Origin: Vibrio sp. YMD68
GTDB lineage: Bacteria; Pseudomonadota; Gammaproteobacteria; Enterobacterales; Vibrionaceae
Reading direction: 5' to 3'
Length of the DNA stretch: 64,000 nucleotides
Assembly: GCF_029958905.1 (NCBI RefSeq)
Contig: NZ_CP124613.1
Location: 930,001 to 994,000, forward strand
The notes below the pieces were generated by a model, which saw nothing but the letters and a program-made list of their open reading frames with translations, ran no database searches and was not told the origin of the DNA. This document shows, piece by piece, positions 41,201 through 51,100 of the stretch. Both the position numbers and the translations under genes were made by a program. Positions within the stretch are counted from its first letter, which is position 1, and each line of letters begins with the position of its first letter.

Positions 41201-43118
41201 TAGCCATGCGGAAAACGGTGAATCTGGTCGTGCAACATTGATTGCGGCAACACCAGGTGCTGCACAAACCAAAAACGCAGGTGCTCAACTCACCAAGAGC
41301 GACAATGTTCTCGTAACGGGTGGTGCTAAAGGCGTGACGTTTGAATGTGCGCTGACGCTTGCTAAGCAATGTAAGTCTCATTTCATTCTTGCGGGTCGTA
41401 GTAAGCATATTACTTCAGATGAGCTACCTCAGTGGGCACAAGGCAAGCAAGAGAAAGAGCTAAAACCAGCGGCTATCGCTCACCTACAAGCAACAGGAGA
41501 CAAACCAACGCCGAAGAAAGTTGATGCCTTGCTAAAACCGGTATTGAGCAGCCTTGAAATCAACGCAGCACTTGCCGCTTTCAACGAGATTGGCGCAAGC
41601 GCTGAGTACCTAAGCCTAGATGTGTCGAACCATGAGTCGGTAGAGAAAACACTGGCGAATTTCGACGGCATCACGGGGCTTATCCACGGCGCAGGCGTAC
41701 TGGCTGACAAACACATTCAAGATAAAACACTTGATGAGCTGAATATGGTTTACGGCACGAAAGTGGGCGGACTAGAAGCGGTTCTTGGTGGTCTTGATAG
41801 CAGCAAGCTAAAACTGATTGCGATGTTCTCTTCGGCGGCGGGTTTCTATGGAAACACTGGCCAAAGTGATTACTCGATGTCTAACGAGATCCTAAACAAA
41901 GCGGCTCTACAACTATCTGCTCGTAACCCTCAAGCGAAAGTGATGAGCTTCAATTGGGGACCGTGGGACGGTGGCATGGTCAACGCAGCACTTAAACGTA
42001 TGTTCACAGAACGTGGTGTGTACGTAATTCCTCTTCAAGCAGGTGCAGAGCTGTTTAGCTCTCAGCTGTTGAGCGAAACCGGCATTCAATTGCTGGTTGG
42101 TACGAGCATGCAAGGCGCTCAAGAGGAAGCTTCTGTAAAAAAGCGTAATGCGGAGTCTGTGTATCTTGCAAAGAGTCCGCTGAAAACAAGCATCACTGTG
42201 ACACGTATTCTTGATCCAAAGGCTCTGCCTTTTATCAAGGATCACTGCATTGCCGGTAACCCAGTGTTACCGACAGTGTGTGCAATCCAATGGATGCGTG
42301 AAACAGCGCAACAATTGCTAGGGGCGAACGTTAGCGTTCGCAACTACAAATTGCTTAAAGGCATAATCTTTGACACGGATGAAGCACAAGAACTAACAGT
42401 GACGTTGTCACCTGAAGTATCTAAAACAACGGATTTGGAAGACGGCGTGATAAAAGCGTTGATCAGTTGCCAAGGCCGTCCGCAATACCAAGCGGAATTG
42501 TTGGTTGCTGATGCTCAGGTAGCGAGCGATGTACCGGCTTCATTATTTAAGCATTTTGATGTTAGCTCTGACTCAAAAGTGACCACTGCAGAAACTTTGT
42601 ACAGTGATGGAACGTTATTTCACGGGCCAACACTGCAAGGCATTAAAACGGTAGAGCGTTTTGATGACCAAGGCTTGTTAGCTCAGTGTGAAATGCCAAC
42701 TGTTGTTGATAGTGATTGCGGATCTTTCATTGCAAAAAATGCGTTTGGTGACAGCCAACCATTTGCCGAAGATTACCTGCTGCAAGCGATGCTAGTTTGG
42801 GCTCGATTAAAGTACGGCTCGGCGAGTCTTCCTTCAGCTATTGGTGAGATGATCTGTTATTCACCAATGCAATCAGGTGATAACGGCCATTTAGAACTTG
42901 AAGTGATCAAGAGTACCGCTCGTTCACTGCAAGCGAATATCGCTCTTTATCACCAAGATGGTCGATTGAGTGCGGTTATGAATGGGGCAAAAGTCACCAT
43001 CAGTAAAACGCTTAATGATGCCTTCTTAGCGAATCAGCCTGAAACTAAATCGGTAGCGAAGAAAACCAAAAAATCTAAGACAGCTGAGTCCAAGAAAACA
43101 CAGGAGCTCTCCTCATAG
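35283..43118 (+). CDS. pfaA: PUFA synthase subunit PfaA (KS-AT-5xACP-KR-DH-like)
   Basis: This 2611-residue multifunctional protein starts the anaerobic-type PUFA pathway. Ketosynthase: residues about 25-480, active Cys223 in DAACAGS and His358 in EAHGTG. Acyltransferase: about 600-900, Ser695 in GHSFGE. Five tandem carrier domains each have LGIDSIKRVEIL, with phosphopantetheine serines at 1271, 1373, 1474, 1575 and 1677. Ketoreductase: about 1990-2280, with VTGGAKGVTFECAL. A C-terminal hot-dog dehydratase-like domain carries HCIAGNPVLP. Proline/alanine/glutamine-rich linkers separate them. The start is fixed by overlap with the leader stop (TAATG). It is the first of four genes, and the length is normal. 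Confidence 0.97.
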   Translation: MSQPEQTTPESIDDTRLNKRLKDMPIAIVGMASMFANSRYLNKFWDLISEKIDAITEVPDTHWRPEDYYDADRTTPDKSYCKRGGFIPEVDFNPMEFGLPPNILELTDTSQLLSLIVAKEVLEDAKLPEGYDRDKIGITLGVGGGQKIAQSLNARLQYPVLKKVFKSSGISDEDSEMLIKKFQDQYIHWEENSFPGSLGNVISGRIANRFDLGGINCVVDAACAGSLAAMRMALSELVEGRSEMMITGGVCTDNSPTMYMSFSKTPAFTTNETIQPFDIDSKGMMIGEGIGMVALKRLEDAERDGDRIYSVIKGVGSSSDGKFKSIYAPRPEGQAKALKRAYDDAGFAPHTLGLLEAHGTGTAAGDVAEFAGLNSVFSEHNEQKQHIALGSVKSQIGHTKSTAGTAGLIKAALALHHKVLPPTINVSAPNPKLDIENSPFYLNTQTRPWMKRVDGTPRRAGISSFGFGGTNFHVVLEEYTPEHARGDKYRQRQVPQTFLFSAESRSALITELQQVTASLAGSHVNLAKFARRYALRDIEASHARLGLVAVDLPDFKAQLTNAISMLEAQDKLHWQLPNGTSYRKSALTNGDSKVAALFAGQGSQYLNMGRELACHYPEMRQQLAKADQVFGQHKKTALSQVLFPIPTFTADATKAQEAVLTNTANAQSAIGTVSMGQFEIMTQAGFKADMVAGHSFGELSALCASGVISQDDYYQLAFARGDAMAATPEQGDSGTMFAVILDADKLPAVESCISQFEGVSIANYNAPTQLVIAGPTATVQQAAEALTEQGFKAIALPVSGAFHTPLVAHAQKPFAAAIDKASFSAPTLPLYSNATGKLHSKDAKAIKKAFKQHMLQSVRFSEQIEAMYEAGARVFVEFGPKNILQKLVEKTLADKNEELYAISINPSPKGDSDQQLRLAAVQLCVAGVSLDNIDPYQADIAEPAKASPMNIKLNATNYISPATRKKMDQSLASGNVTEKTEIVEVKVEVEKIVEKEVIKTEIVEVPVATPQASNVQQSAAPAPSAQVATAAPQSQVVQTAPATSQPTAQVTVDESSLQSFFNAQQQAAEVHQQFLAIPQQYGDTFNTLMSEQAKMATAGVAIPENLQRSMEMFHQHQAETLRAHALYLEMQAINNNSALSAFGSQAVSAPAYAPTAAAKAVAPVVVQATTQQAVSQPAPVVTPVPTQATTVAPKAVKPELAQPLTEQASQSMTAKTSAPAIVAEAPQTASASVQSADAEKVMLEVVAEKTGYPTEMLDLDMDMEADLGIDSIKRVEILGTVQDEMPNLPDLNPEDLAECRTLGEIVAYMNSKMPASAPVAAQPSTTPPVQVTNGLDAKVVQQTMLEVVAEKTGYPTEMLDLEMDMEADLGIDSIKRVEILGTVQDELPTLPELNPEDLAECRTLGEIVAYMNSKLPASAPVVAQTAATSVQAASGLDAAVVQKTMLEVVAEKTGYPTEMLDLAMDMEADLGIDSIKRVEILGTVQDQLPTLPELNPEDLAECRTLGEILAYMNSKLPASAPVAAQISALAQAVSNGLNAEQVQGTMLSVVADKTGYPTEMLDLAMDMEADLGIDSIKRVEILGTVQDQLPTLPELNPEDLAECRTLGEIVAYMNSKLGANAAPAPEATATAAESASNDLNTAHVQSTMMEVVADKTGYPAEMLDLAMDMEADLGIDSIKRVEILGTVQDQLPTLPELNPEDLAECRTLGEIVTYMQSKLSAAAPVATPKAESVTPIAETATAELPPHNEVALKKLPAADKLVDCFSKDACIVITDDGHNAGVLAEKLTANGVHVAVVRSPLSAASPLNSEIANYTLESIDDAGVTAVINDIEADLKTSNKVIAGFIHLQAIVDAKQSNEQAVNLNADSRASLTTAFLFAKHLNGQLNAVSGRSVFFTLSRIDGGFGYLDTKQLVNAELNQAALSGLTKTLSHEWSNVFCRALDADASIDARHLAEAIIGELFDIDTNTVEIGLSHAENGESGRATLIAATPGAAQTKNAGAQLTKSDNVLVTGGAKGVTFECALTLAKQCKSHFILAGRSKHITSDELPQWAQGKQEKELKPAAIAHLQATGDKPTPKKVDALLKPVLSSLEINAALAAFNEIGASAEYLSLDVSNHESVEKTLANFDGITGLIHGAGVLADKHIQDKTLDELNMVYGTKVGGLEAVLGGLDSSKLKLIAMFSSAAGFYGNTGQSDYSMSNEILNKAALQLSARNPQAKVMSFNWGPWDGGMVNAALKRMFTERGVYVIPLQAGAELFSSQLLSETGIQLLVGTSMQGAQEEASVKKRNAESVYLAKSPLKTSITVTRILDPKALPFIKDHCIAGNPVLPTVCAIQWMRETAQQLLGANVSVRNYKLLKGIIFDTDEAQELTVTLSPEVSKTTDLEDGVIKALISCQGRPQYQAELLVADAQVASDVPASLFKHFDVSSDSKVTTAETLYSDGTLFHGPTLQGIKTVERFDDQGLLAQCEMPTVVDSDCGSFIAKNAFGDSQPFAEDYLLQAMLVWARLKYGSASLPSAIGEMICYSPMQSGDNGHLELEVIKSTARSLQANIALYHQDGRLSAVMNGAKVTISKTLNDAFLANQPETKSVAKKTKKSKTAESKKTQELSS
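38985..40440 (+). repeat. Five tandem ACP-coding repeats in pfaA
   Basis: Five near-identical units of about 303 bp encode the acyl carrier domains, spaced 101-102 residues. The core segments around LGIDSIKRVEILGTVQD are almost unchanged, while the linkers vary. The run can gain or lose units by recombination. Confidence 0.95.
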
Positions 43119-45193
43119 TGACTGTTCCTACTAATAAAGCGATGCCTTTGCGCATCGCTCTTTTAGCTCAGCCTGCAAACGCCGCTGGGCTTTCTGCCAA
43201 CTTATTGTCCTCACTTTCTGCTGTTCAAAAAATAGTGGTCGGTGATGATTTCAATCTATCGATTAATAGCGCTATTGAGGCGGTGTCTCAAGGAAACATC
43301 ATAGAGTTAACGACAGCAAATATTCATGGCATGCCCGCCAATAGCATCTTCATGCTAAGTGCATTGAGTGCAGCGAAAAGTAAGATTCACCCGCATGCGT
43401 ATTTTTCTGGTTTCAGTGAAAACAGCGACACGAAAATCGAGAGTGTCAAAAACGCACTCTCACATGCTCGACGCCTATCTGAAGACCTCAGTTATGATCG
43501 TGATTTTGATGTAACGACTTCTACACAGCAGTTCGCCGAATTGTTTGCACTCGTTACCGCCATTTCAGGTCGTACACTGGAAAATCGTTATTGGTTCACT
43601 CAGCAGAATAAAGCTCGTGTAGCTTCGCTAACGTTTAATCGCGTAAGTGAAGGTTCAACAAGTTTAATTTTGACTCAAGCGACGGGGCTGAAGCCCGCTA
43701 AACCATTACTTTCTCAAGAGAGAGTGATGTTCGTCGTTAGTGGTTCAAATGAAACTGAACTTAAATCCGCTCTAGCTCAACTCAAAGTACAACTTAGTGG
43801 TTTACCTTCAATTGAGTCTAGTGAGCCTAATGCGATTGAACTGATTAAGTTAATGCATTCGAACCTCAAGCAGTACCAAACATCAGGTTCTAAAAATACT
43901 GGTTGTGCTGATATTGTCATTCAAGCGGTATCGGTAGAGTCCGCGTTAAAAGAGATCTCTGCGTTAGAAAGTTCACTGGGCAAAGTCATGGCTGAAAACA
44001 GTCATTATAAAACGCCTGCGGGTAGCTGTTTTTCACCAGCACCCAATAGCAAAGGTGGTGTCACGTTTGTTTATCCGGGCGTTGGCACTGTTTATCCGGG
44101 GTTACTTCGCGAATTTCACCACTATTTCCCACAGCTTTTTGCGCGTTTAGAGCGAGAAGGTGATTTAGAGGAAATGCTGCAAGCGAGTAAAACGTACGCT
44201 GATGAGCCCCAAGAGCTGTCATTGAGTGAGCTTGCCATCGCGGGTGTCGGCAGTAGCTATATTCTGACACAGTTGTTGTGCGAAGACTTTGCTGTAAAAC
44301 CGGACTTTGCCTTGGGTTATTCCAAAGGCGAAGCATCAATGTGGGCAAGTTTGGGAGTGTGGAAAAATCCACATGCGCTGATTGAAATGACGCAAACCAG
44401 CCCAATCTTCACCACCGCGATTTCAGGTGAGTTAACGGCTGTGCGTCAAGATTGGAAACTCGGTCATAGTGAAGATATCAAGTGGAATAGCTTTGTCGTT
44501 CGTAGCGACTCCGCTTCTATTGAAGCGCTTTTACCTGAATTTCCAAGTGCTTATCTAGCTATTATTCAAGGTGATACTTGTGTACTAGCAGGCTGTGAAG
44601 AGACATGCCGTGCATTACTTAAAAAGCTAGGCAAGCGTGGAATTGCGGCGAATCGGGTAACAGCGATGCATACTGAGCCAGCTTGGAGCCAACATGATCA
44701 GATACGTGAGTTCTACACTCAGCCCGTATTTGATGAACTGCCTGAGCATATTCGTTTTATCAGTGCCGCTGAAAATCGTCCGGTGGATATAGACAGTGAA
44801 AGTATCGCACTTTCTATTGCTGATACGTTTTGCTCGACATTAGATTTTACTTCATTGATTCGTGCCGCCCGTACACAGGGTGCTCGACTATTTGTAGAAG
44901 TAGGGGCCGATCGTCAAACGAGTACCTTAATCGATAAGATCAATCGCACCGACGAAGTTTCTCATGGGCACTGCACAGTTGCCAGCAATGCGAAAGGTGG
45001 CGAGGACATAACGACATTGTTGAAATGTATCGGTCAGCTAATCACTCATCAAATTCCTCTCTCTGTTACGCCGCTTATTGAAGGGCTGGAACAGCAGATA
45101 AATGACGCGAAATACCAATGCCATTTATCAACGACACAAGGATTGTCGGTAACAGATAGTGAAGCGAATAACCATCAAGGGGAGCCAGTATGA
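43118..45193 (+). CDS. pfaB: PUFA synthase subunit PfaB (acyltransferase)
   Basis: The 691-residue protein starts at GTG 43118, overlapping the last base of the pfaA stop (TAGTG). The N-terminal third (about 1-230) is a degenerate ketosynthase-like region without active-site cysteine. From about 310 on it is a malonyl-CoA-type acyltransferase: VTFVYPGVGTVYPGLL, then LGYSKGEASMW with Ser402 as nucleophile, and ARLFVEVGADRQTS at the C-terminus. PfaB is considered a determinant of the final product (EPA or DHA) in this family; the product cannot be read off here. The stop overlaps the pfaC start. Confidence 0.96.
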   Translation: MTVPTNKAMPLRIALLAQPANAAGLSANLLSSLSAVQKIVVGDDFNLSINSAIEAVSQGNIIELTTANIHGMPANSIFMLSALSAAKSKIHPHAYFSGFSENSDTKIESVKNALSHARRLSEDLSYDRDFDVTTSTQQFAELFALVTAISGRTLENRYWFTQQNKARVASLTFNRVSEGSTSLILTQATGLKPAKPLLSQERVMFVVSGSNETELKSALAQLKVQLSGLPSIESSEPNAIELIKLMHSNLKQYQTSGSKNTGCADIVIQAVSVESALKEISALESSLGKVMAENSHYKTPAGSCFSPAPNSKGGVTFVYPGVGTVYPGLLREFHHYFPQLFARLEREGDLEEMLQASKTYADEPQELSLSELAIAGVGSSYILTQLLCEDFAVKPDFALGYSKGEASMWASLGVWKNPHALIEMTQTSPIFTTAISGELTAVRQDWKLGHSEDIKWNSFVVRSDSASIEALLPEFPSAYLAIIQGDTCVLAGCEETCRALLKKLGKRGIAANRVTAMHTEPAWSQHDQIREFYTQPVFDELPEHIRFISAAENRPVDIDSESIALSIADTFCSTLDFTSLIRAARTQGARLFVEVGADRQTSTLIDKINRTDEVSHGHCTVASNAKGGEDITTLLKCIGQLITHQIPLSVTPLIEGLEQQINDAKYQCHLSTTQGLSVTDSEANNHQGEPV

Positions 45194-48100
45194 GTTCTCA
45201 ATCAAACGCTTTAAAAAGTAATAAAATTGCGATTGTCGGTATTGCTAATCAGTACCCACAATCAGACACGCCAAATGACTTTTGGCAAAATTTACTCGAT
45301 AAAAAAGATTCTCGGACTACGTTAAGCGCAGAAAAGCTTGGCGCGACGCCGCAAGACTATCAAGGTGTTCAAGGTGAGTCTGACCGTTTCTACTGCGATA
45401 AGGGCGGTTACATTGAAAACTTTAACTTCGATAGTTCAGGTTACCGCGTAACGGAAGGGTCGTTCCAAGGCATCGATCAAAGCTTTTTATGGGCTTTAGA
45501 TACAAGCCGAAAAGCGCTAGTCGATGCGGGGGTCAATCTTAGTTCGGATGTGTTAGAACGCACCGGTGTCATTATGGGGGCGCTGTCGTTCCCAACGACT
45601 CGTTCAAACGATCTGTTTTTACCTATGTACCACTCTGTCGTGGAGAAGGCGCTGAAAACGAAGTTATCCAACGAAAACTTCCAGTTATTGCCAACCAATG
45701 AGCAACCTCAACCACTTAATGCAGTCAACGGCGCCGCTGCACATAACGCGTCGAAACTGGTTGCTGATGCACTAGGTCTTGGCAATGTACAGTTAAGCCT
45801 TGATGCCGCGTGTGCAAGTTCGGTCTATTCATTGAAGTTGGCTTGCGATTACCTGAATGCGGGCAAAGCCGATATGATGCTGGCAGGTGCAGTATCTGGC
45901 GCTGATCCATTCTTCATCAATATGGGTTTCTCAATTTTTCACGCTTACCCTGATCACGGTGTATCCGCTCCTTTCGATAGTAACAGTAAAGGCTTGTTTG
46001 CTGGCGAAGGCGCAGGCGTTCTAGTACTAAAACGTCTCGCGGATGCAGAGCGTGATGGCGATAATATTTATGCTGTTGTTAGCGGTATTGGTTTATCAAA
46101 CGATGGGCGTGGTCAGTTTGTATTGAGCCCAAACAGCAAAGGGCAAGTTCAGGCATTTGAACGCGCTTACGAAGCGTCAAATCTAACACCAGATAGTATT
46201 GAAGTGATTGAGTGTCATGCTACAGGTACACCACTGGGCGACAAAGTAGAGCTGACCTCCATGGAACGCTTCTTTACCGACAAGCTACAAGGTTCAAACG
46301 TTCCATTGATTGGTTCCGCGAAATCAAACCTTGGACATCTGCTAACAGCTGCTGGTATGCCTGGGATCATGAAAATGATCTTTGCGATGAAAGAGGGCGT
46401 TTTACCGCCAAGCATTAATCTTGATACACCTCTATCTTCTCCAAATGGCTTGTTTGGCACTCAAACTTTACCGAAACAAGTTCAGTCTTGGCCAGATAAA
46501 GCAGGCAACTCAGAGCGTTGTGCTGGCGTATCTGTGTTTGGTTTTGGTGGCTGTAATGCACACTTATTGCTAGAGGCTTACTCAAAAAGTAACCCCACTT
46601 CATCTGGACTTCAGTCTAGTTCAACAGCGACACCATCAGCGTTAAAGATAACAGGCCTAGCATCTCACTTTGGTTCATTAAAAAGTGTGTGTGAGTTTGA
46701 TAACGCGATTAAGTCTAATACCAATGCCTTCATTGAACTGCCGAAGAAGCGTTGGAAAGGGTTAGATCAGCATCCAGAGCTATTAAGACAACTTGGGCTT
46801 AATGGTGTGCCAAGTGGCGCGTACATTGATCAGTTTGACCTTGATTTCCTACGTTTTAAAGTGCCACCCAATGAAGATGATCGTTTGATCTCTCAGCAAC
46901 TGTTATTGATGAAAGTGGCCGATGAAGCGATTCGTGATGCCAAGTTAGAAGCGGGACAAAAAGTTGCTGTGTTAGTAGCAATGGAAACGGAACTTGAAAT
47001 GCACCAGTTCCGTGGACGCGTGAACTTGCATAGCCAGCTTGCTGATAGCCTCGAAAACATGGGGATAGATTTAACGGAAACTGAATACCAAGCGCTAGAA
47101 ACCATTGCGATGGACAGCGTGATGGACGCGGCGAAGCTGAATCAGTACACCAGTTTCATTGGCAACATCATGGCGTCTAGAATCTCATCATTGTGGGACT
47201 TCAACGGACCAGCCTTCACTATTTCAGCTGCAGAGCAATCTGTAGCGCGTTGTGTTGATGTTGCTGAAAATCTAATGTCACAAGAATCCATTGATGCAGT
47301 CGTTATTGCCGCAGTTGACTTAAGCGGTAGTGCTGAACATGTATTACTACGAAACAGCATTACGCCAGTCGCTTTAACCGCCAAAGACCCTAGTACAAAG
47401 AATTCGGGTTGGAAAGTCGGTGAGGGTGCCGGTGCGCTCGTGTTGGTTGATCAAGCTCACGCGGAATCAACCCAATGCCAAGCTTATGGTGAGATCAGTG
47501 CGTTAGCCTTTGGTTCTAGTCAACGTGAGCACGTAGTGACTGACAAGCTTCTAACACGCGTAGGAGTGAGTTCTAACGAAATTTCATTGCTTGAGCTGAA
47601 CGAAGCCGCGGAAAATCCAACGGCTAGCCAATTAACGGGCACGTTAAGCGCAGCAACCCCAACTCATGCGAGTGAACGTGTTGGCCATTGTTCGTCTGCA
47701 TCGGGTATGGCAAGCCTTATTCATGGCTTATTGAGCTTAAATGTTCAATCGCCTGCGAATATAAGCGCACCGAAAAGAGCCGTTGTAGCAAACATCAGTG
47801 AAGGGCAGTGTTCTCAATTACTGTTAACCCAGTCAAACGTTGAATCTCAATCTTTGAATGGCCGCTTAAGTAATGAGTTGGCAAGTGACAGTAAGCGTCA
47901 ATTAGTTAAGTCAGTATCGTTGGGAGGACGCGATATTTATCAGCATATAACGGAAACACCGTTAGCTGATTTGAATCAGATCCAGCAAAAGTCAGCGGGT
48001 AAATCAGCGAAGAGACAAGCAACGATCGCGACATTAGCGCAATCGAATATTGTGACTCTACAACATGCTGAAGTTCCACTGCTAGAGACGGCACAGATCG

Positions 48101-51100
48101 GGATGCCACAGCCTACAACTGCACAACCTTCACATTCTTCTGCAACTTTGGCGACGACTTCGCCGAATTCGATTACAGGTAATCACAGCAATATGACTAC
48201 AGTCCTATCCGCTAAAGAAAACGCGCCACAGGTTTCAGCGTTCAATCAAAATCAACAATTGACTCAAGAAGTGCACAAAGCCTTCCTTCAAACGCGTGCA
48301 CAAGGTCTTCAAATAGCCGATGCACTACTAAAGGCGCAATTAAATGCTGTTACAACGGGTATTGATAATGCTCAGTTAAGCAATAGTGTTCAAACATTGG
48401 ACATTCAAAACGGTGTGGCGAGCGCTCCTGTAACGCAACCCATGAATGTGCTTGCTACGCCTGAAGAAACCGCACCAGAACAAGCAGCGCCGGTCAAGCC
48501 AGCTCTTAAACCATGTATTTGGAATTACGACGACTTAGTTGAATACGCCGAAGGTGACATTGCAAATGTATTCGGCCCTGATTATGCAATTATTGATAAC
48601 TACTCTCGCCGTGTACGTCTGCCAACCACCGATTACCTATTGGTATCTCGTGTTACTAAACTAAACGCGACAGTAAACGAATTCAAGCCAAGCACAATGA
48701 CAACGGAATACGATATTCCTGTTGATGCGCCTTATCTTGTTGATGGTCAAATCCCTTGGGCCGTAGCCGTAGAGTCTGGTCAATGTGACTTAATGCTGAT
48801 CAGCTACTTAGGCATTGATTTTGAAAACAAAGGTGAGCGCGTATATCGTCTACTAGATTGTACGTTAACCTTCTTAGGAGACTTACCTCGTGGTGGCGAT
48901 ACGCTACGTTACGATATCTCCATCAATAGCTTTGCTCGTAATGGCGACACACTGCTGTTCTTCTTCTCTTACGAATGTTTCGTTGGCGATAAGATGATCC
49001 TGAAAATGGATAACGGTTGTGCGGGCTTCTTCACTGATGAAGAATTGGCTGACGGCAAAGGCGTGATTCACACTGAAGATGAAATCAAGGCACGTAAATT
49101 GGCGACAAAACAGCGTTTTGACCCTATCTTACATTGTCCTAAAACTCAGTTTGATAACCAATCACTGCGTCATCTTCTTACTGCAAACATTGCGGAATGT
49201 TTTGGTCCGACTCACCAATCCGATCGTCATCAACCTTCACTCTGCTTTAGCTCTGAGAAGTTTATGATGATTGAAAAGGTTAGCCGCGTTGAACCACAAG
49301 GCGGTACATGGGGACTTGGTCTAATTGAAGGGCACAAGCAACTAGAGCCTGAGCATTGGTACTTCCCATGCCACTTCAAAGATGATTCAGTCATGGCTGG
49401 CTCATTAATGGCAGAAGGCTGTGGCCAGCTGCTGCAGTTCTACATGATGCATTTAGGTATGCACACGTTAGTACAGAACGGTCGATTCCAACCGCTAGAG
49501 AATGCACCACAGCAAGTACGCTGTCGTGGTCAAGTTCTCCCTCAATCTGCTGAACTAACGTACCGTATGGAAGTAACAGAAATTGGCTTGAGCCCACGTC
49601 CATACGCGAAAGCAAACATCGATATTCTACTCAACGGCAAAGTGATTGTTGATTTCCAAAACTTGGGTGTGATGATTCGTGAAGACGAAGAGTGTACTCG
49701 TTACATTGGCTCTGGTGATTATGTAGTGACGGATGAGACTACGATTCCTTACGCAAAAAACACGTCAACGGTTTCTAGCTCAGTAAAAGCGGTTGTTGCA
49801 GATAAATCGATAAGCCAACAAGCATCAGTAAATGCACCGCTAATGGCGCAGATTCCGGATCTAGACACGGCTCCAAATAAAGGGGTAATTCCACTACAGC
49901 ACATTGAAGCGCCAGCAACGCCTGACTATCCAAACCGCACTCCTGATACTGTACCGTTCACGCCTTACCATATGTTTGAATTCGCAACGGGCGATATCGA
50001 AAAATGTTTCGGCCCAGACTTCTCAATCTACCGAGGCATGATCCCACCGCGTACTCCATGTGGTGACCTGCAGCTAACGACTCGCGTAGTTGATATTAAA
50101 GGTAAGCGTGGTGAATTCAAGAAACCGTCTTCGTGTATTGCGGAATATGAAGTACCTGCGAATGCTTGGTATTTCGACGAAAACAGCCATGAGTCATTAA
50201 TGCCATATTCGGTATTAATGGAGATTTCACTTCAGCCAAACGGTTTCATTTCAGGCTACATGGGTACAACGCTTGGTTTCCCTGGTGAAGAGCTATTCTT
50301 CCGTAACCTTGATGGTAGCGGTAAAATGCTACGTAACGTCGATTTACGTGGTAAAACCATCACCAATGACTCACGTCTACTTTCAACAGTCATGATGGGG
50401 ACTAACATTGTTCAAAGCTTCAGCTTCGAGCTAAGCACCGATGGTGTTCCTTTCTACGAAGGCACAGCTGTATTTGGTTACTTCAAAGGCGCGGCGCTTA
50501 AAGATCAACTGGGGTTAGACAATGGAAAAGTCACACAGCCGTGGCACGTTGACAACAATCGTACGCCTGACGTAAGCATTGACCTTCTTGATAAAACGAG
50601 CCGCTACTTCAACGCTCCTGTTTCAGCAATGGGCGTAGAACAAACGCACTACAAACTTGCTGGTGGTCGTTTGAACTTTATCGATAACGTTCAAATCACG
50701 AGCGATGGCGGTAAATCTGGTCTTGGGTACCTTTATGCTGAGCGTACTATCGACCCTAGCGATTGGTTCTTCCAGTTCCACTTCCATCAAGACCCTGTAA
50801 TGCCAGGTTCTCTAGGCGTTGAAGCAATCATTGAGCTAATGCAGACCTACGCACTGAACAAAGATTTGGGTGCGGGTTTCCGTAATCCTAAGTTTGGCCA
50901 AATTCAATCTGAGGTGAAGTGGAAGTACCGCGGTCAGATTAACCCGCTAAACAAACAGATGTCTCTTGATGTACATATCACAGCAATCAAAGATGAAGAC
51001 GGCAAGAAGATCATTGTTGGTGACGCGAACTTAAGCAAAGACGGACTTCGTATCTACGAACTGAAAGATATTGCTATCTGTATTGAAGAAGCTGACGGTG